64,000 bases of DNA from Phocaeicola dorei (GTDB lineage: Bacteria; Bacteroidota; Bacteroidia; Bacteroidales; Bacteroidaceae): contig NZ_CP046176.1 in assembly GCF_013009555.1 (NCBI RefSeq), positions 5,363,501-5,427,500 on the forward strand, written 5' to 3'. Below, piece after piece: positions 17,473 through 26,935 of this stretch (its first letter is position 1; each line of letters starts with the position of its first letter). The position numbers and the translations under genes were made by a program. The notes below the pieces were generated by a model. The model was not told the DNA's origin and made no database searches. It saw only the letters and a list, made by a program, of their open reading frames with translations.

Positions 17473-18225
17473 TTATTGGATTTGTCCTGGTTTGGGTAAA
17501 ATATGAATCAAAAATCTTTGATTTGCTTTTTCTTCGAGTTCCCTCATTAGTCCTGTGCCGCTGAGCCTTCCATCTCCACTACCACTGATTAGTACTTCAC
17601 AATTATCTCTATCAAAATGGATATTGTTATTATCCCAAAACTTTTTAAGATTTCTTGCTCGGCGATAACTTAAATCATAGTTATAATCCATTTTATCTAT
17701 TCCATCTTTTGATGCCTGACCTTCAATCACAAGAAGATACTGAACCTCCGGCGTGTTTTCAGCGGCACTATGAATGAATCTTACTAACTCTTGACCAACA
17801 GACAATAATTTTTCTCGCTCAACTTTAGAAATGTTATATATTTGATCATCATCAATTTTAAAACGTACAACAAAATTCAGTTTGTGTTTTTTATTAATTG
17901 AGTCGTATACAAAATAGTTTTGGTCGAGATTTTTGGTAGCATCGTTAATTTCATTTATCTTATCAATATGGGCTTGTGTTGCATTGGCAAGATATCGCAT
18001 ACTATCCAACTCTTCACTATATTGTTTTTGACGAAGTACCATACGAGAGTTGAGGTTCAATAAACTGTCTCTTTCTGCTTTTAATTCTTTCACTTCAAGA
18101 GGTGTCGCATCAATTTGTTTTAACTCAACGATTGATATGATGAACAATACAACCATCAAGAAAAATAAACTAGTCATTAGATCTGCATAACTTGCCCAAA
18201 AGTGCGTTCGTTTATCTTTTCCCAT
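17473..18225 (-). CDS. MotB/ZorB-like stator subunit 2 (OmpA-like domain)
   Basis: A 250-aa protein: a short cytoplasmic start, one TM helix beginning WASYADLMTSLFFLM with Asp15 at the proton-binding position of MotB/ZorB, a coiled coil (residues 40-100), then a C-terminal OmpA/MotB domain (YLLVIEGQASKDG ... LSYRRARNLKKFW ... NQRFLIHILPKPG). With MotA-like partners such subunits form an ion-driven membrane motor. It is a paralogue of the 217-aa protein encoded just upstream, with near-identical C-terminal motifs. Its coiled linker is longer. Confidence 0.88.
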   Translation of the reverse strand: MGKDKRTHFWASYADLMTSLFFLMVVLFIISIVELKQIDATPLEVKELKAERDSLLNLNSRMVLRQKQYSEELDSMRYLANATQAHIDKINEINDATKNLDQNYFVYDSINKKHKLNFVVRFKIDDDQIYNISKVEREKLLSVGQELVRFIHSAAENTPEVQYLLVIEGQASKDGIDKMDYNYDLSYRRARNLKKFWDNNNIHFDRDNCEVLISGSGDGRLSGTGLMRELEEKANQRFLIHILPKPGQIQ

Positions 18226-18228
18226 TTA

Positions 18229-18882
18229 TTAATCACCAATTTTTCCGGGTTTAGGAAGAATATGTATAAGGAATCGCTGGTTAAGTACTTCCTTTGATTC
18301 TCTCATAAGTCCTGTGCCACTTAAACGTCCATCACCACTACCACAAATTAGTACTTCACAATTTTTATCATTAAAATTCAACCCGTTATCTTCCCAAAAT
18401 TTTTTAAGAGATAATGCTCTTTGATAGCTTAACTCGTAATTATAAGCATATCCATCTTTCGATGCTTGTCCTTCAATAATAAGGAGATACTGGATATGAG
18501 GGTTACTTTGTGTCGTTTTAATAATAAAATCTTGTAGGATCTTACCTGTCGTTCTTAAATCTTCTTTTGTACTTGATGGAAGACTATTCATATCTGCACT
18601 TCCACTTCTAAAATTCACAGTTACTGCAAGTTTGTGCTTTTTGAATTCAGGGAAGTATTGGAAGTATTGCGAATGCTGTGTATCGAGTTCTCGAGTTGCA
18701 TTGTTTATCTCATCCGCTTTGTCAATTTTCGCTTGCAGCTCAGCGGTCTGCTCAATCGCATCAATACGAGCATTATTCAATGCTATGATAACAACTATAA
18801 ATAGTGTTAGCATAACAAAGAATAGACTTGTCATAAGGTCTGCGTAACTAGCCCAAAAGAATGATTTGCTTTCCTTTGCCAT
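18229..18882 (-). CDS. MotB/ZorB-like stator subunit 1 (OmpA-like domain)
   Basis: A 217-aa protein with the same plan as its neighbour: FFWASYADLMTSLFFVML with Asp15 in the single TM helix, a short coil, then an OmpA-like peptidoglycan-binding domain ending NQRFLIHILPKPGKIGD. It starts 2 bp after the MotA-like gene and ends 3 bp before its paralogue, so the stoichiometry may involve a MotB heterodimer. Zorya systems have one ZorB; a tandem pair is unusual. Confidence 0.88.
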   Translation of the reverse strand: MAKESKSFFWASYADLMTSLFFVMLTLFIVVIIALNNARIDAIEQTAELQAKIDKADEINNATRELDTQHSQYFQYFPEFKKHKLAVTVNFRSGSADMNSLPSSTKEDLRTTGKILQDFIIKTTQSNPHIQYLLIIEGQASKDGYAYNYELSYQRALSLKKFWEDNGLNFNDKNCEVLICGSGDGRLSGTGLMRESKEVLNQRFLIHILPKPGKIGD

Positions 18883-18884
18883 AT

Positions 18885-20564
18885 CTATTGCTCCTGTGTT
18901 GCACTTTGAGTCGACTCTAAGGAATCTACATTAACAGTTTGGTCATTACTGATATTTGGCTCTACCTGCGTAGATGTTGGAACTATAGTTTGTTGAGGCT
19001 CATTAGAAACGCCAACAACCTCAATCCTTGGTTCTGCAATAAAAGAGTTATATACATATAAGCCAAACGCCATAAAAGCAAGCAAAGTTATAGTTGCAAC
19101 CATATAAGTTATGCTCTTAGGGAATACTGGAGCGGACACATGTTGCACTGCACTTTCGATGGGGAAACCTTCTCTTCTTCCACCATTATTCTGGTTTTTA
19201 AGGCTACTAACCAATCTCTCAAGTATTGCTGTCTGACCCTTCGTTGACTCAACGAGCTGTCCCATAACTGCCTTTATATCGGCAAGATTACGAATCTCTT
19301 TCATCAACTCAGTAGTTTCAGCATTTCTAGCAGCAAACTCTTCTCTTTGCTCTTGAAGCATTCTTGCAAACTCTTCCTTTTGCTCTGAATAATGCTTGAG
19401 CAGTGCATCGAACTCTGAAACAGAGTTGTTACGCAATTGAGTTACGCTTTCTCTTGTACTTTCAGCAAGTTTCTCAAATGTCTTACGCAACGTGTCGTCT
19501 ACTTTTGCAACAACCTCGTTGATATACTGTTCGCGAGCGGCAACCTGATTGATCTCTCTTTCAAAGAATGCACCCATGTTCTCAATGGCGGCTGTTCGAT
19601 TAAGATGCTCATTAATGTTGCTATTCAATTCATTTACGGAATGCAAATATCCTGAGACGCTGTGCAAATACTTATTAAACACAGCTATTTCACCAGTACA
19701 TTCTTTAAGTTCTTTGAGAACTGTAACATTTGCCTGTGCTACGCGTTTAATGTCAATATCCTTGATTAGAGTAATCAACTCTATTTGTTCCCTAGACGAC
19801 TCTTCAACTTTAGACAAGGCACCATCCAAACCCTCAATATTTGATTGGAAAGTTTGATTGAAGGTCATAAGATTTTGCTGTAATAGATACAAAGCATTTA
19901 CTGCATTTCCAGACAGAACAGGTAACAACTCTGTCTGTAACCACGAGTAGAATCTGTTCTTATCAGCTTCTACCTTGGATGTAGCACTTTTAGCCGACCA
20001 AGAAATTAGAGTTGTACAGCAAATACCCACTAAACTTGCGGCCATAGCAATTGCGACACAAGTCATCAATGAGGTGATATTATCCATAAGTGATTCGCTA
20101 GACAAACCTCCACTTACAGCAATAAAACCAATACCGACAATGATACCGACCATTGTGCCCATCAAACCGAGGTATAGCGGTATAGGCTGTTGAATATTGA
20201 TTTCCTCTTCTTCGGCATCGCAATATCGCTCTACTACATCTTTCATTAAATAAAAATCGCTAGCAGCTCCTTTATTTTTTTGAAGGTACATATTTAGAGC
20301 ATTCCTAATCTCCTTAAGCGTATCATTATTTGTATTGATATTTAATTGAGATACGCTTATTGTATCAATATTTTCAACATAGTCATCATCATCGCTACAA
20401 CTCTCTGTCTGAATTTCTTTCTCAACGATAGAGTACGATGATGTACTATTGGGGAATATTGATTTATAGGTCGCTATCTTCTTTTTAGTGTTCCTGTATA
20501 TGTATATCTGTGCAACTATAATTGCTATAATTACAAGAACCACTAGAATATAATGAAGTTCCAT
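18885..20564 (-). CDS. MotA/TolQ/ZorA-like channel protein with long coiled coil
   Basis: A 559-aa protein. There is an N-terminal TM helix (residues 5-22), then a MotA/ExbB core at about 125-195 with LYLGLMGTMVGIIVGIGFIA and a second helix pair ending ISWSAK. About 250 residues of coiled coil (210-460) include a repeated KEEFARMLQEQREEFAA region. A further TM helix (SITYMVATITLLAFMAFGLYVY, near 490) and a Thr/Ser/Gln-rich tail complete it. The intracellular tail is reminiscent of ZorA; the last TM helix is not what I expect of ZorA. Together with the MotB pair it should form an ion-conducting motor. Confidence 0.86.
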   Translation of the reverse strand: MELHYILVVLVIIAIIVAQIYIYRNTKKKIATYKSIFPNSTSSYSIVEKEIQTESCSDDDDYVENIDTISVSQLNINTNNDTLKEIRNALNMYLQKNKGAASDFYLMKDVVERYCDAEEEEINIQQPIPLYLGLMGTMVGIIVGIGFIAVSGGLSSESLMDNITSLMTCVAIAMAASLVGICCTTLISWSAKSATSKVEADKNRFYSWLQTELLPVLSGNAVNALYLLQQNLMTFNQTFQSNIEGLDGALSKVEESSREQIELITLIKDIDIKRVAQANVTVLKELKECTGEIAVFNKYLHSVSGYLHSVNELNSNINEHLNRTAAIENMGAFFEREINQVAAREQYINEVVAKVDDTLRKTFEKLAESTRESVTQLRNNSVSEFDALLKHYSEQKEEFARMLQEQREEFAARNAETTELMKEIRNLADIKAVMGQLVESTKGQTAILERLVSSLKNQNNGGRREGFPIESAVQHVSAPVFPKSITYMVATITLLAFMAFGLYVYNSFIAEPRIEVVGVSNEPQQTIVPTSTQVEPNISNDQTVNVDSLESTQSATQEQ

Positions 20565-20567
20565 TGT

Positions 20568-21563
20568 TTACTTTATTTCAACTGTTATAGGTTTAATGAC
20601 TTTCCACTCTTCTCCGATACGTTCTGCAGTTCCTGTTGTCTTAATGAGTACCTGAGTGGGATCATTTGATGAGCGAGTAACAGAACAAATAGGTTCGAGA
20701 TACTGACTGTCAAATTTTAGGATACGTTGTTTTACTTCCTCTTGCTCAATACATATACTTACCTCGGCTGTATATGCGTTAGCTTCTGACATAGTAAGTC
20801 TATAAATTGACTTTCCTTTTTGATATGTATCTTGAATGCTTGAAAGAATCATTGAATTAGACTCTTTTGCATAAATTTGATATACAGGTTTATCTGTAGT
20901 AGCCGGCTCCATCTTTATATTTTCTGCCACACTTTGAGTAGGAGCTGTTGCTAATGCAATATATTGCTGTAAAATATCCTTAAATTTTTTACTTGCCAAA
21001 TATGCTTCTATAGCTCGATCAATTGTTGCCTGAGACGGGGCACTGGCTTGCGGTCGATAAGACGAACTTTGTCCTCCTGCAATTCTGCGAATCTCATTAC
21101 GGATATAGTCGTTTGTATTGATTTCCTCTGTAATTATGTCTTTTACTCTATTCACATTTGTTCTAGGCCTTTTTCTATATGCAAAAAACGCCAAAACTAC
21201 ACCCAAAATTCCAATAGCAATTCCTATAAAACTAATTGCTTTAGCTTTCGTTATATTATCCTCGATTCCTGAAATTTTTCCACTCAACTCCTTTTTTGTT
21301 TCCTCTGCTTTTGCATTTAATGACTTTTCAACTGCAGTGAATTGTTTTGTTAATGTTGAGTCTGCCTTACTAATCACAGATGCTACAGCATTGTCGATTT
21401 CTTTCTTGGCACGAGCTATTTCCTGGTCAGTATATTGACTAATATTTTCTTGTGCAGTTTGCTGAGCCTTCTTTATGGCCTCATTATCATTTTCACCATT
21501 ATTAGGCAATAATGAGCAACTAGCAAGCGTTATTACTGACAATAAAATTATAATCTTCTTCAT
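20568..21563 (-). CDS. Lipoprotein with coiled coil and internal TM helix (331 aa)
   Basis: MKKIIILLSVITLASC is a lipobox signal. Residues 25-125 are a Lys/Glu/Ala coiled coil. Residues 129-148 form a TM helix (AISFIGIAIGILGVVLAFFAY) followed by KRPR. The last 180 residues include a Ser/Gln linker and a compact strand-rich domain. If the lipobox is used, the coil is periplasmic and the C-terminal domain cytoplasmic, giving a protein that spans the membrane next to the motor. It lies between the Hsp70-like and MotA-like genes with 3-5 bp spacing. The family is not recognised. Confidence 0.72.
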   Translation of the reverse strand: MKKIIILLSVITLASCSLLPNNGENDNEAIKKAQQTAQENISQYTDQEIARAKKEIDNAVASVISKADSTLTKQFTAVEKSLNAKAEETKKELSGKISGIEDNITKAKAISFIGIAIGILGVVLAFFAYRKRPRTNVNRVKDIITEEINTNDYIRNEIRRIAGGQSSSYRPQASAPSQATIDRAIEAYLASKKFKDILQQYIALATAPTQSVAENIKMEPATTDKPVYQIYAKESNSMILSSIQDTYQKGKSIYRLTMSEANAYTAEVSICIEQEEVKQRILKFDSQYLEPICSVTRSSNDPTQVLIKTTGTAERIGEEWKVIKPITVEIK

Positions 21564-21568
21564 TTGTT

Positions 21569-24500
21569 TTACATTTGATAAATGTTACGTACTACAGCGT
21601 TGATAATACCAACTAACGGGTAGAAGAATAATGTTTCTTCCAAATTGTCATCTGCACCATCTTGTGCTATCTCACTCTTCTTGATTGCTAGACCATTCTC
21701 AAGATATGTTCTAATATCTCTATAACATAAGTCCTTGACTTTATTCATAATAGAACGATCTACATCGAAATTGTCATAGAATGAGAATTTCTTATCAAGT
21801 TTGAAGGTAAATTCTATATATTCCTTAATTACGTCTACAACAGAATCCAAATCCGCTTCTGTCACATCATTATAAGTCATGTGTACATCTGCAAATTTCT
21901 CATTATCTGTACCAATAAGGATTGTTTTCATGTCTTTAATTTCCCCATAATCCTGAGATTGGAATGGAGTTAAAATGATACCTCCCTTACAAGTAGACTC
22001 TTTTGAATTTGCAGGACGGATAATATCTAGTCCATCTATTGAATAAGACTGAGCATAGATTTCCTCAAATATGATTTTAGTAAGTCTTACTAGCGTTGCG
22101 TCATTGGTGCTCAAAATGTTAAGCACTTTTGAACCATTACCACTGAAAGTCATATGACGAGGCATATCAAAGCCTTTAGCTTTCATCAATTTTGCAATAT
22201 GATATACTATTGCTACATAGAACAATATTACAACATATTTACCTCTGTTATCATCTGCAAGCATCTTTGCAAAATTGATTTCCACCTTTTCCTTTTTGAT
22301 CTCTTTATTGGATGCCAATGAGAACAAGAACGCAATAACATCAGTTGATACACGTTTATCAAGTACAGACTTCAATACGGCCTTTAGGCCTCTTAAATTG
22401 TTGGTCTCTAACTGATTCGTGATTATATCTTTATACTTATTTACGAAACCGTTTGAATCAGAATCGTATGAGTATCCGTCTCCAAAAATCGTATTAGCGG
22501 CAAAACGGAAAGATGTTAGGTATTTTGGTTCGCCCTTGTCAACTATCAAAACATCTGTAGTACCACCACCTATATCGACAGATACAACAGTAGAGGTTGC
22601 ACCTTTCTTGGCTTTATGATAATAATATGGCGCAACAGATTCTGACGCTGCAATAATATTTGAAATAGGAGCACCAAATAAAGTTGCAAAAGTATTTTCC
22701 CATTCTGCTTTAAATTTATTAAAGCGGTTCTGTGTCATACTTGCAGGATAGAACCATACGATTTCTGTTTTACTTAAATCTCCATTATTAAGAAGTACCT
22801 TTGTTCTTAGCATCAACAAAATACTTTCAATATATTTTGAAGCTCTCTTTTTATCTTCAGTATTTGTTGACCATTTCAAGTCTGTATGTAATACATTGTA
22901 CGGCAATGACAAACTCTTTTCATAAGTATAAGGGATGTTAACATTTGCCATTGCTAAAACAGCCTTATCCCAGTTTGTATTGTTACTCTCAGATATAACC
23001 GTACGCATTGGATATCCATACAAACTCTCTCCGCCAATTGTTGCCGGAATAAAGTCAGAGTTGAACACATCATTGATCATATAGTCATCTGTGATGTGCA
23101 ACTTTTGAATCTGCATATCCTTCTCTGTAATATCAAAAGGATTAGAAGAAGTTGAACCATCAACACTATATTCAATATGCGTATTTGTTGTACCGAAATC
23201 TATAGCAAAACGGAATTTGTGACTTCCATTGCGAGCTGTAAATTTAGGTATAATAACACCATGAATACCACTCTCATTATCATTAGATAAGGTTATATAC
23301 TGATATTCAGACTCTAGTGCATAAGTAATGTAGTCAATGTAACTCGTATCAAATCTTGAATTGTCTGCATTCCTATTTCTTCTAACTACACCTTCAACAG
23401 ACACTTCTTTGTTTGAGTAATCATAGAATGATAACGAATATGCACTGTCTGGATTATCTACTGAATCACGATCTAAGAATGCAACTTTGTAGTATGGTTT
23501 GACACCATCTGCATACTTAATGCTAGGATACAATCCAAGAGTAAACTCTTTCTCAATAATGGCACCCTTGTTGGCGGTTGCCTCAGCCTTACCATCTTTA
23601 TAATAGATTCGTTCATACTGGATATATCCGCCATCTTTTATCGGGATGCGTAATACTACCTTTACAGCCTCACCATTCAAACGAACAACTTCAATACGAT
23701 TTTTTCCACATACTTTTTCCGTAAGATCTTTGGTTGTGAAGTAGTTAAAGTATGTTCTCTTTAACGGAAGTATGTAGCTGAACTTTGAATCTGGATTTTC
23801 ATCATTTCCATTAAAGAAAGCCTCTGAATTAAACTTATAAGGAACCTTAACGATTGTATCTTCTAAGAAGTCTCCAACTGTAACATATGGATACTTTGAA
23901 CCATCATCCGGTAAAGTGCGGTCATCAATAGGTCTTGCGTCGTAATATGGAACATACGTATTCTTATCCCATTTGGCGACAACATAATGTGTGGGCTCTG
24001 TATACATTTCTACTGGCAAAGCAAGAGGCACATTGCCATTTCTAAGCGAATCTGATACTTTCATCTCAAATCCACTCGAAATATTTGTTACTGTGCGTTT
24101 CCTGCGAAGTTTCTCATCAAGTACCATAACATACTGTTGAGCTGTAGGAACAACAGGTATATCATCATAATTGCCTCGATAATATGTTTCGTCAACAATA
24201 TTCTGACGCAATTCATTTCGTTGCTCATCAGTCAGCATTCTGAAACATTTCTCAAGATATAAATCAACCTCGGGGAACACTCTTGCAAAATCTTTTCTGC
24301 TCTTCTTTAGTCCCCACCAATATTTTATATACTCAAAATCCCTTTTGTAAAGAGGTTTATACTCCGTGTCAAATGGGCAATCATTACCGAACTTTATTTT
24401 CTTTCCAACATATTGCAAATCATTCGCAGAAGTAAAGAAAATGGTTGCAGGAGAAGTAGCACCAATGATATTCATTACGCCTGGTGCCGACGGGTCTATA

Positions 24501-24955
24501 TAATTAAGCAGATATATACAATCCATCTGATCAAAATTGTACTCATCACAATCCTGTTCTAGATATGTTTTGTAAGTTTTACCCAAACGAGTGTGCTCTT
24601 CGTAATCAGAATCAGAAAGCTCTGCCAAACAATTCTTCTTATCCCACACGATGATTTCTATCTTATCACGATACTTCTCTATATTGAAGAAAATTTGGCC
24701 AACATCTAGACAGTCAGATACTAGTTTATGGTATGCTGTCTTGCCTTCAAGCGAACCTTCCGCAACAATCTTAAAAGCGCGCTTCACCAAATCCATTCTA
24801 GCGAAAGGAGAAGGAATTGATGTAATTTCATGCTTATCATTTGCACCTATAGGATCTGCGATAGAGTCAATCGCTTTAGTTCCTATCTTTACGGAGGTGT
24901 CCCAATTGCCGATTGTGTCGGCAACTCCTTTATGTAGTCTTAAAACCTTAGCCAT
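21569..24955 (-). CDS. Giant Hsp70/actin-like ATPase (1128 aa)
   Basis: The C-terminal half contains an actin/Hsp70-type ATPase: phosphate-1 motif FAIDFGTTNTH near residue 583, phosphate-2 motif VSVDIGGGTTDVLIVD near 788 and adenosine motif TFSGNGSKVL near 933. The first 570 residues are a unique strand-rich region with no recognised domain, and no canonical Hsp70 substrate-binding domain follows. It is cytoplasmic, with no signal or TM. It is nearly twice the length of DnaK. The gene sits 5 bp after the tubulin-like gene, so two cytoskeletal-fold NTPases are made together. It may polymerise or act as a client-remodelling switch; both are inference. Confidence 0.85.
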   Translation of the reverse strand: MAKVLRLHKGVADTIGNWDTSVKIGTKAIDSIADPIGANDKHEITSIPSPFARMDLVKRAFKIVAEGSLEGKTAYHKLVSDCLDVGQIFFNIEKYRDKIEIIVWDKKNCLAELSDSDYEEHTRLGKTYKTYLEQDCDEYNFDQMDCIYLLNYIDPSAPGVMNIIGATSPATIFFTSANDLQYVGKKIKFGNDCPFDTEYKPLYKRDFEYIKYWWGLKKSRKDFARVFPEVDLYLEKCFRMLTDEQRNELRQNIVDETYYRGNYDDIPVVPTAQQYVMVLDEKLRRKRTVTNISSGFEMKVSDSLRNGNVPLALPVEMYTEPTHYVVAKWDKNTYVPYYDARPIDDRTLPDDGSKYPYVTVGDFLEDTIVKVPYKFNSEAFFNGNDENPDSKFSYILPLKRTYFNYFTTKDLTEKVCGKNRIEVVRLNGEAVKVVLRIPIKDGGYIQYERIYYKDGKAEATANKGAIIEKEFTLGLYPSIKYADGVKPYYKVAFLDRDSVDNPDSAYSLSFYDYSNKEVSVEGVVRRNRNADNSRFDTSYIDYITYALESEYQYITLSNDNESGIHGVIIPKFTARNGSHKFRFAIDFGTTNTHIEYSVDGSTSSNPFDITEKDMQIQKLHITDDYMINDVFNSDFIPATIGGESLYGYPMRTVISESNNTNWDKAVLAMANVNIPYTYEKSLSLPYNVLHTDLKWSTNTEDKKRASKYIESILLMLRTKVLLNNGDLSKTEIVWFYPASMTQNRFNKFKAEWENTFATLFGAPISNIIAASESVAPYYYHKAKKGATSTVVSVDIGGGTTDVLIVDKGEPKYLTSFRFAANTIFGDGYSYDSDSNGFVNKYKDIITNQLETNNLRGLKAVLKSVLDKRVSTDVIAFLFSLASNKEIKKEKVEINFAKMLADDNRGKYVVILFYVAIVYHIAKLMKAKGFDMPRHMTFSGNGSKVLNILSTNDATLVRLTKIIFEEIYAQSYSIDGLDIIRPANSKESTCKGGIILTPFQSQDYGEIKDMKTILIGTDNEKFADVHMTYNDVTEADLDSVVDVIKEYIEFTFKLDKKFSFYDNFDVDRSIMNKVKDLCYRDIRTYLENGLAIKKSEIAQDGADDNLEETLFFYPLVGIINAVVRNIYQM

Positions 24956-24960
24956 ATCAC

Positions 24961-26433
24961 TTAAAACTTATATTTCTTACCAACTAACAATTTTGTAACA
25001 TTGTAAAATAACTCCGTGAACTTATGTGGGAGTGTAAAGTTCTTGGATAGTGATGAGTGCTCTTCATTAAGAGCCGCATCAAATAAATCATATCCTGACT
25101 TATTGAATGCCCATAAAGCTTTAATAGATCCAGGTTTTACACCATCTACAATTGAATACAAGTCAGAAGATTTTACAGAAAGTTTGAATGGCTTAAATGC
25201 TCTATCATTATCAGACATCTCTTCTAGCCACTCAATGTAAGAGTTTACGAATTTCTGAATATTATTAATGAAAGAGGATTTTAAGAACGCATCATCAAAC
25301 TTATTATCTCTTGCCCATTGAAGAGAGGTTGCACCTCTCAAGTGCTCATTCACATACTTAGCAAATAACACAAACTGTGTCATAGGTGTACACAGATAGT
25401 CCCTCGTCGATTGAGTGAGATTGCTGAAAAGAACTTCTTGAACATCCTTTTCAATACCAAACTCCCTAAAATCAGGATTCGGAGCATAAATTTTACCGTT
25501 CGAGTTCTCTTCGCAAACAAGTATTGGATCATCATTCTGAATACTTGCAAAGTCTACAATAGACATTGCTGCTGCTAATTCAACAATATGAGCGTTGTTA
25601 CGTTGCTCTGTTCCTCCTTCTTCATTCTCATATTGCTTAGTTCTTTCATCTCCAATATAATAAAGGACATTCACAGAAGATTCGTCTCCATTTACATTGC
25701 GCTCATAATATTGTAATGCAGCCTTAGTTTTTCCGATAAAGGTAGAAGAATTAATTGTACTTTCCTCATCAGTTTTAACCGCGAAATAAGGGAGCACGGT
25801 AATGGCACCTATCGGGGCATGCTGTATCGCATCGTTATTAGACACCTTAGCATCTAATCCTCTAAGATTCTTCAACAATAGAGGGAATCCACTAGCACCT
25901 GTACCACCAAAAATCGAACTAATGATGAAAATTCTATCTCCAGGCTTGAAGGCATCCGCAAAGTCTATGAAATCTTGAGAATCGGTAAACTGATTGAGTA
26001 CGACACTTCCGATATTAGGATTGCCTTTGAATCCGACTTCCATATCTGACTCTAGATTTGCTTCAGAGAACAACATAGATGCTAATGCTCTATTCTCCTT
26101 AGACATGGTGCTGAATTCAATAAACTCTCTAAACTTCTTATTTTTAGTATCCTTTAAGGCTAGTCTATGATCATTCACAACATTCTCAATAGGAACCTCA
26201 AAGAATCTGTTTTTTGTAGCATCATTAAATGCCAATTGACTACGAATAGCAGTATATGCTTTAATTTGCTCAATAGTTCTCGTAACATCAGCATTTGCAA
26301 AATCAGGGTCTACAATAATTGGAACGATAGCATTTGCTTCAATCTTTACACCTGATGCAGCTAGCATAACCAAAGATTTAATGACACGAGATCCTGTGCC
26401 ACCAATACCGAATATGTATAATTTTCCGTTCAT
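24961..26433 (-). CDS. Tubulin/FtsZ-like GTPase (490 aa)
   Basis: The N-terminus KLYIFGIGGTGSRVIKSLVML is a nucleotide-binding loop, and SSIFGGTGASGFPLLLKNLR near residue 174 matches the tubulin/FtsZ signature GGTG(T/S)G with Ala at the fifth position. It resembles the bacterial tubulin-like (Tubulin_2) proteins rather than cell-division FtsZ. The C-terminal 200 residues are helical and unfamiliar. It is cytoplasmic. It is translated 18 bp after the 4-TM gene and 5 bp before the Hsp70-like gene. The predicted role is a GTP-dependent filament or switch within the motor system. Confidence 0.82.
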   Translation of the reverse strand: MNGKLYIFGIGGTGSRVIKSLVMLAASGVKIEANAIVPIIVDPDFANADVTRTIEQIKAYTAIRSQLAFNDATKNRFFEVPIENVVNDHRLALKDTKNKKFREFIEFSTMSKENRALASMLFSEANLESDMEVGFKGNPNIGSVVLNQFTDSQDFIDFADAFKPGDRIFIISSIFGGTGASGFPLLLKNLRGLDAKVSNNDAIQHAPIGAITVLPYFAVKTDEESTINSSTFIGKTKAALQYYERNVNGDESSVNVLYYIGDERTKQYENEEGGTEQRNNAHIVELAAAMSIVDFASIQNDDPILVCEENSNGKIYAPNPDFREFGIEKDVQEVLFSNLTQSTRDYLCTPMTQFVLFAKYVNEHLRGATSLQWARDNKFDDAFLKSSFINNIQKFVNSYIEWLEEMSDNDRAFKPFKLSVKSSDLYSIVDGVKPGSIKALWAFNKSGYDLFDAALNEEHSSLSKNFTLPHKFTELFYNVTKLLVGKKYKF

Positions 26434-26451
26434 ATAAACATCAATTAAAAG

Positions 26452-26934
26452 TTATAAAAATGGCACATGTTTAGCACTTGAACTCCACCATTTCAACATA
26501 AAACTAAGAAGTACGAATGCAATCATCGCAACGAACATATTGGCAATACCAAAGCCCCAACAATTAGATTCGCCAATCAGTATAGAAATAATATTTCCAT
26601 CAGCGTCTCTTTGATACATTAAGGTATCATGAATGTAACCATTCACGTATTTAGACATCACGATGCCATAACCAACAAATAAAGCTATCACACCATTAAT
26701 ACCTAAAGTTATCAACCAACTCCACCACTTGCAAAGTCTCGGATGGTTAATAATGTAATAGAAAACCACTACTAGAACAAGTGAACAAACTAATGTGATT
26801 AATCCTACCAAGTTATAGATATTTGGATTAGTGTAGGCCTCTGTTCCGGGATCATATCCCCACAAATAATAACTTAAATCTTGTCCATAAAAAGACTGAA
26901 ACCAACAATAAATCTGTCCGAGTAAGTTTTCCAT
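26452..26934 (-). CDS. Four-helix membrane protein (160 aa)
   Basis: After an aromatic N-terminus, four TM helices are evident: NLVGLITLVCSLVLVVVFYYII, WSWLITLGINGVIALFVGYGIV, a third near residue 128 (GIANMFVAMIAFVLL) and a possible fourth at the end (FMLKWW). Between them a short loop contains charged residues. No family is recognised. It sits 1 bp after the vWA lipoprotein and 18 bp before the tubulin-like gene. It may anchor the tubulin-like protein to the membrane (inference). Confidence 0.75.
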   Translation of the reverse strand: MENLLGQIYCWFQSFYGQDLSYYLWGYDPGTEAYTNPNIYNLVGLITLVCSLVLVVVFYYIINHPRLCKWWSWLITLGINGVIALFVGYGIVMSKYVNGYIHDTLMYQRDADGNIISILIGESNCWGFGIANMFVAMIAFVLLSFMLKWWSSSAKHVPFL

Positions 26935-26935
26935 A

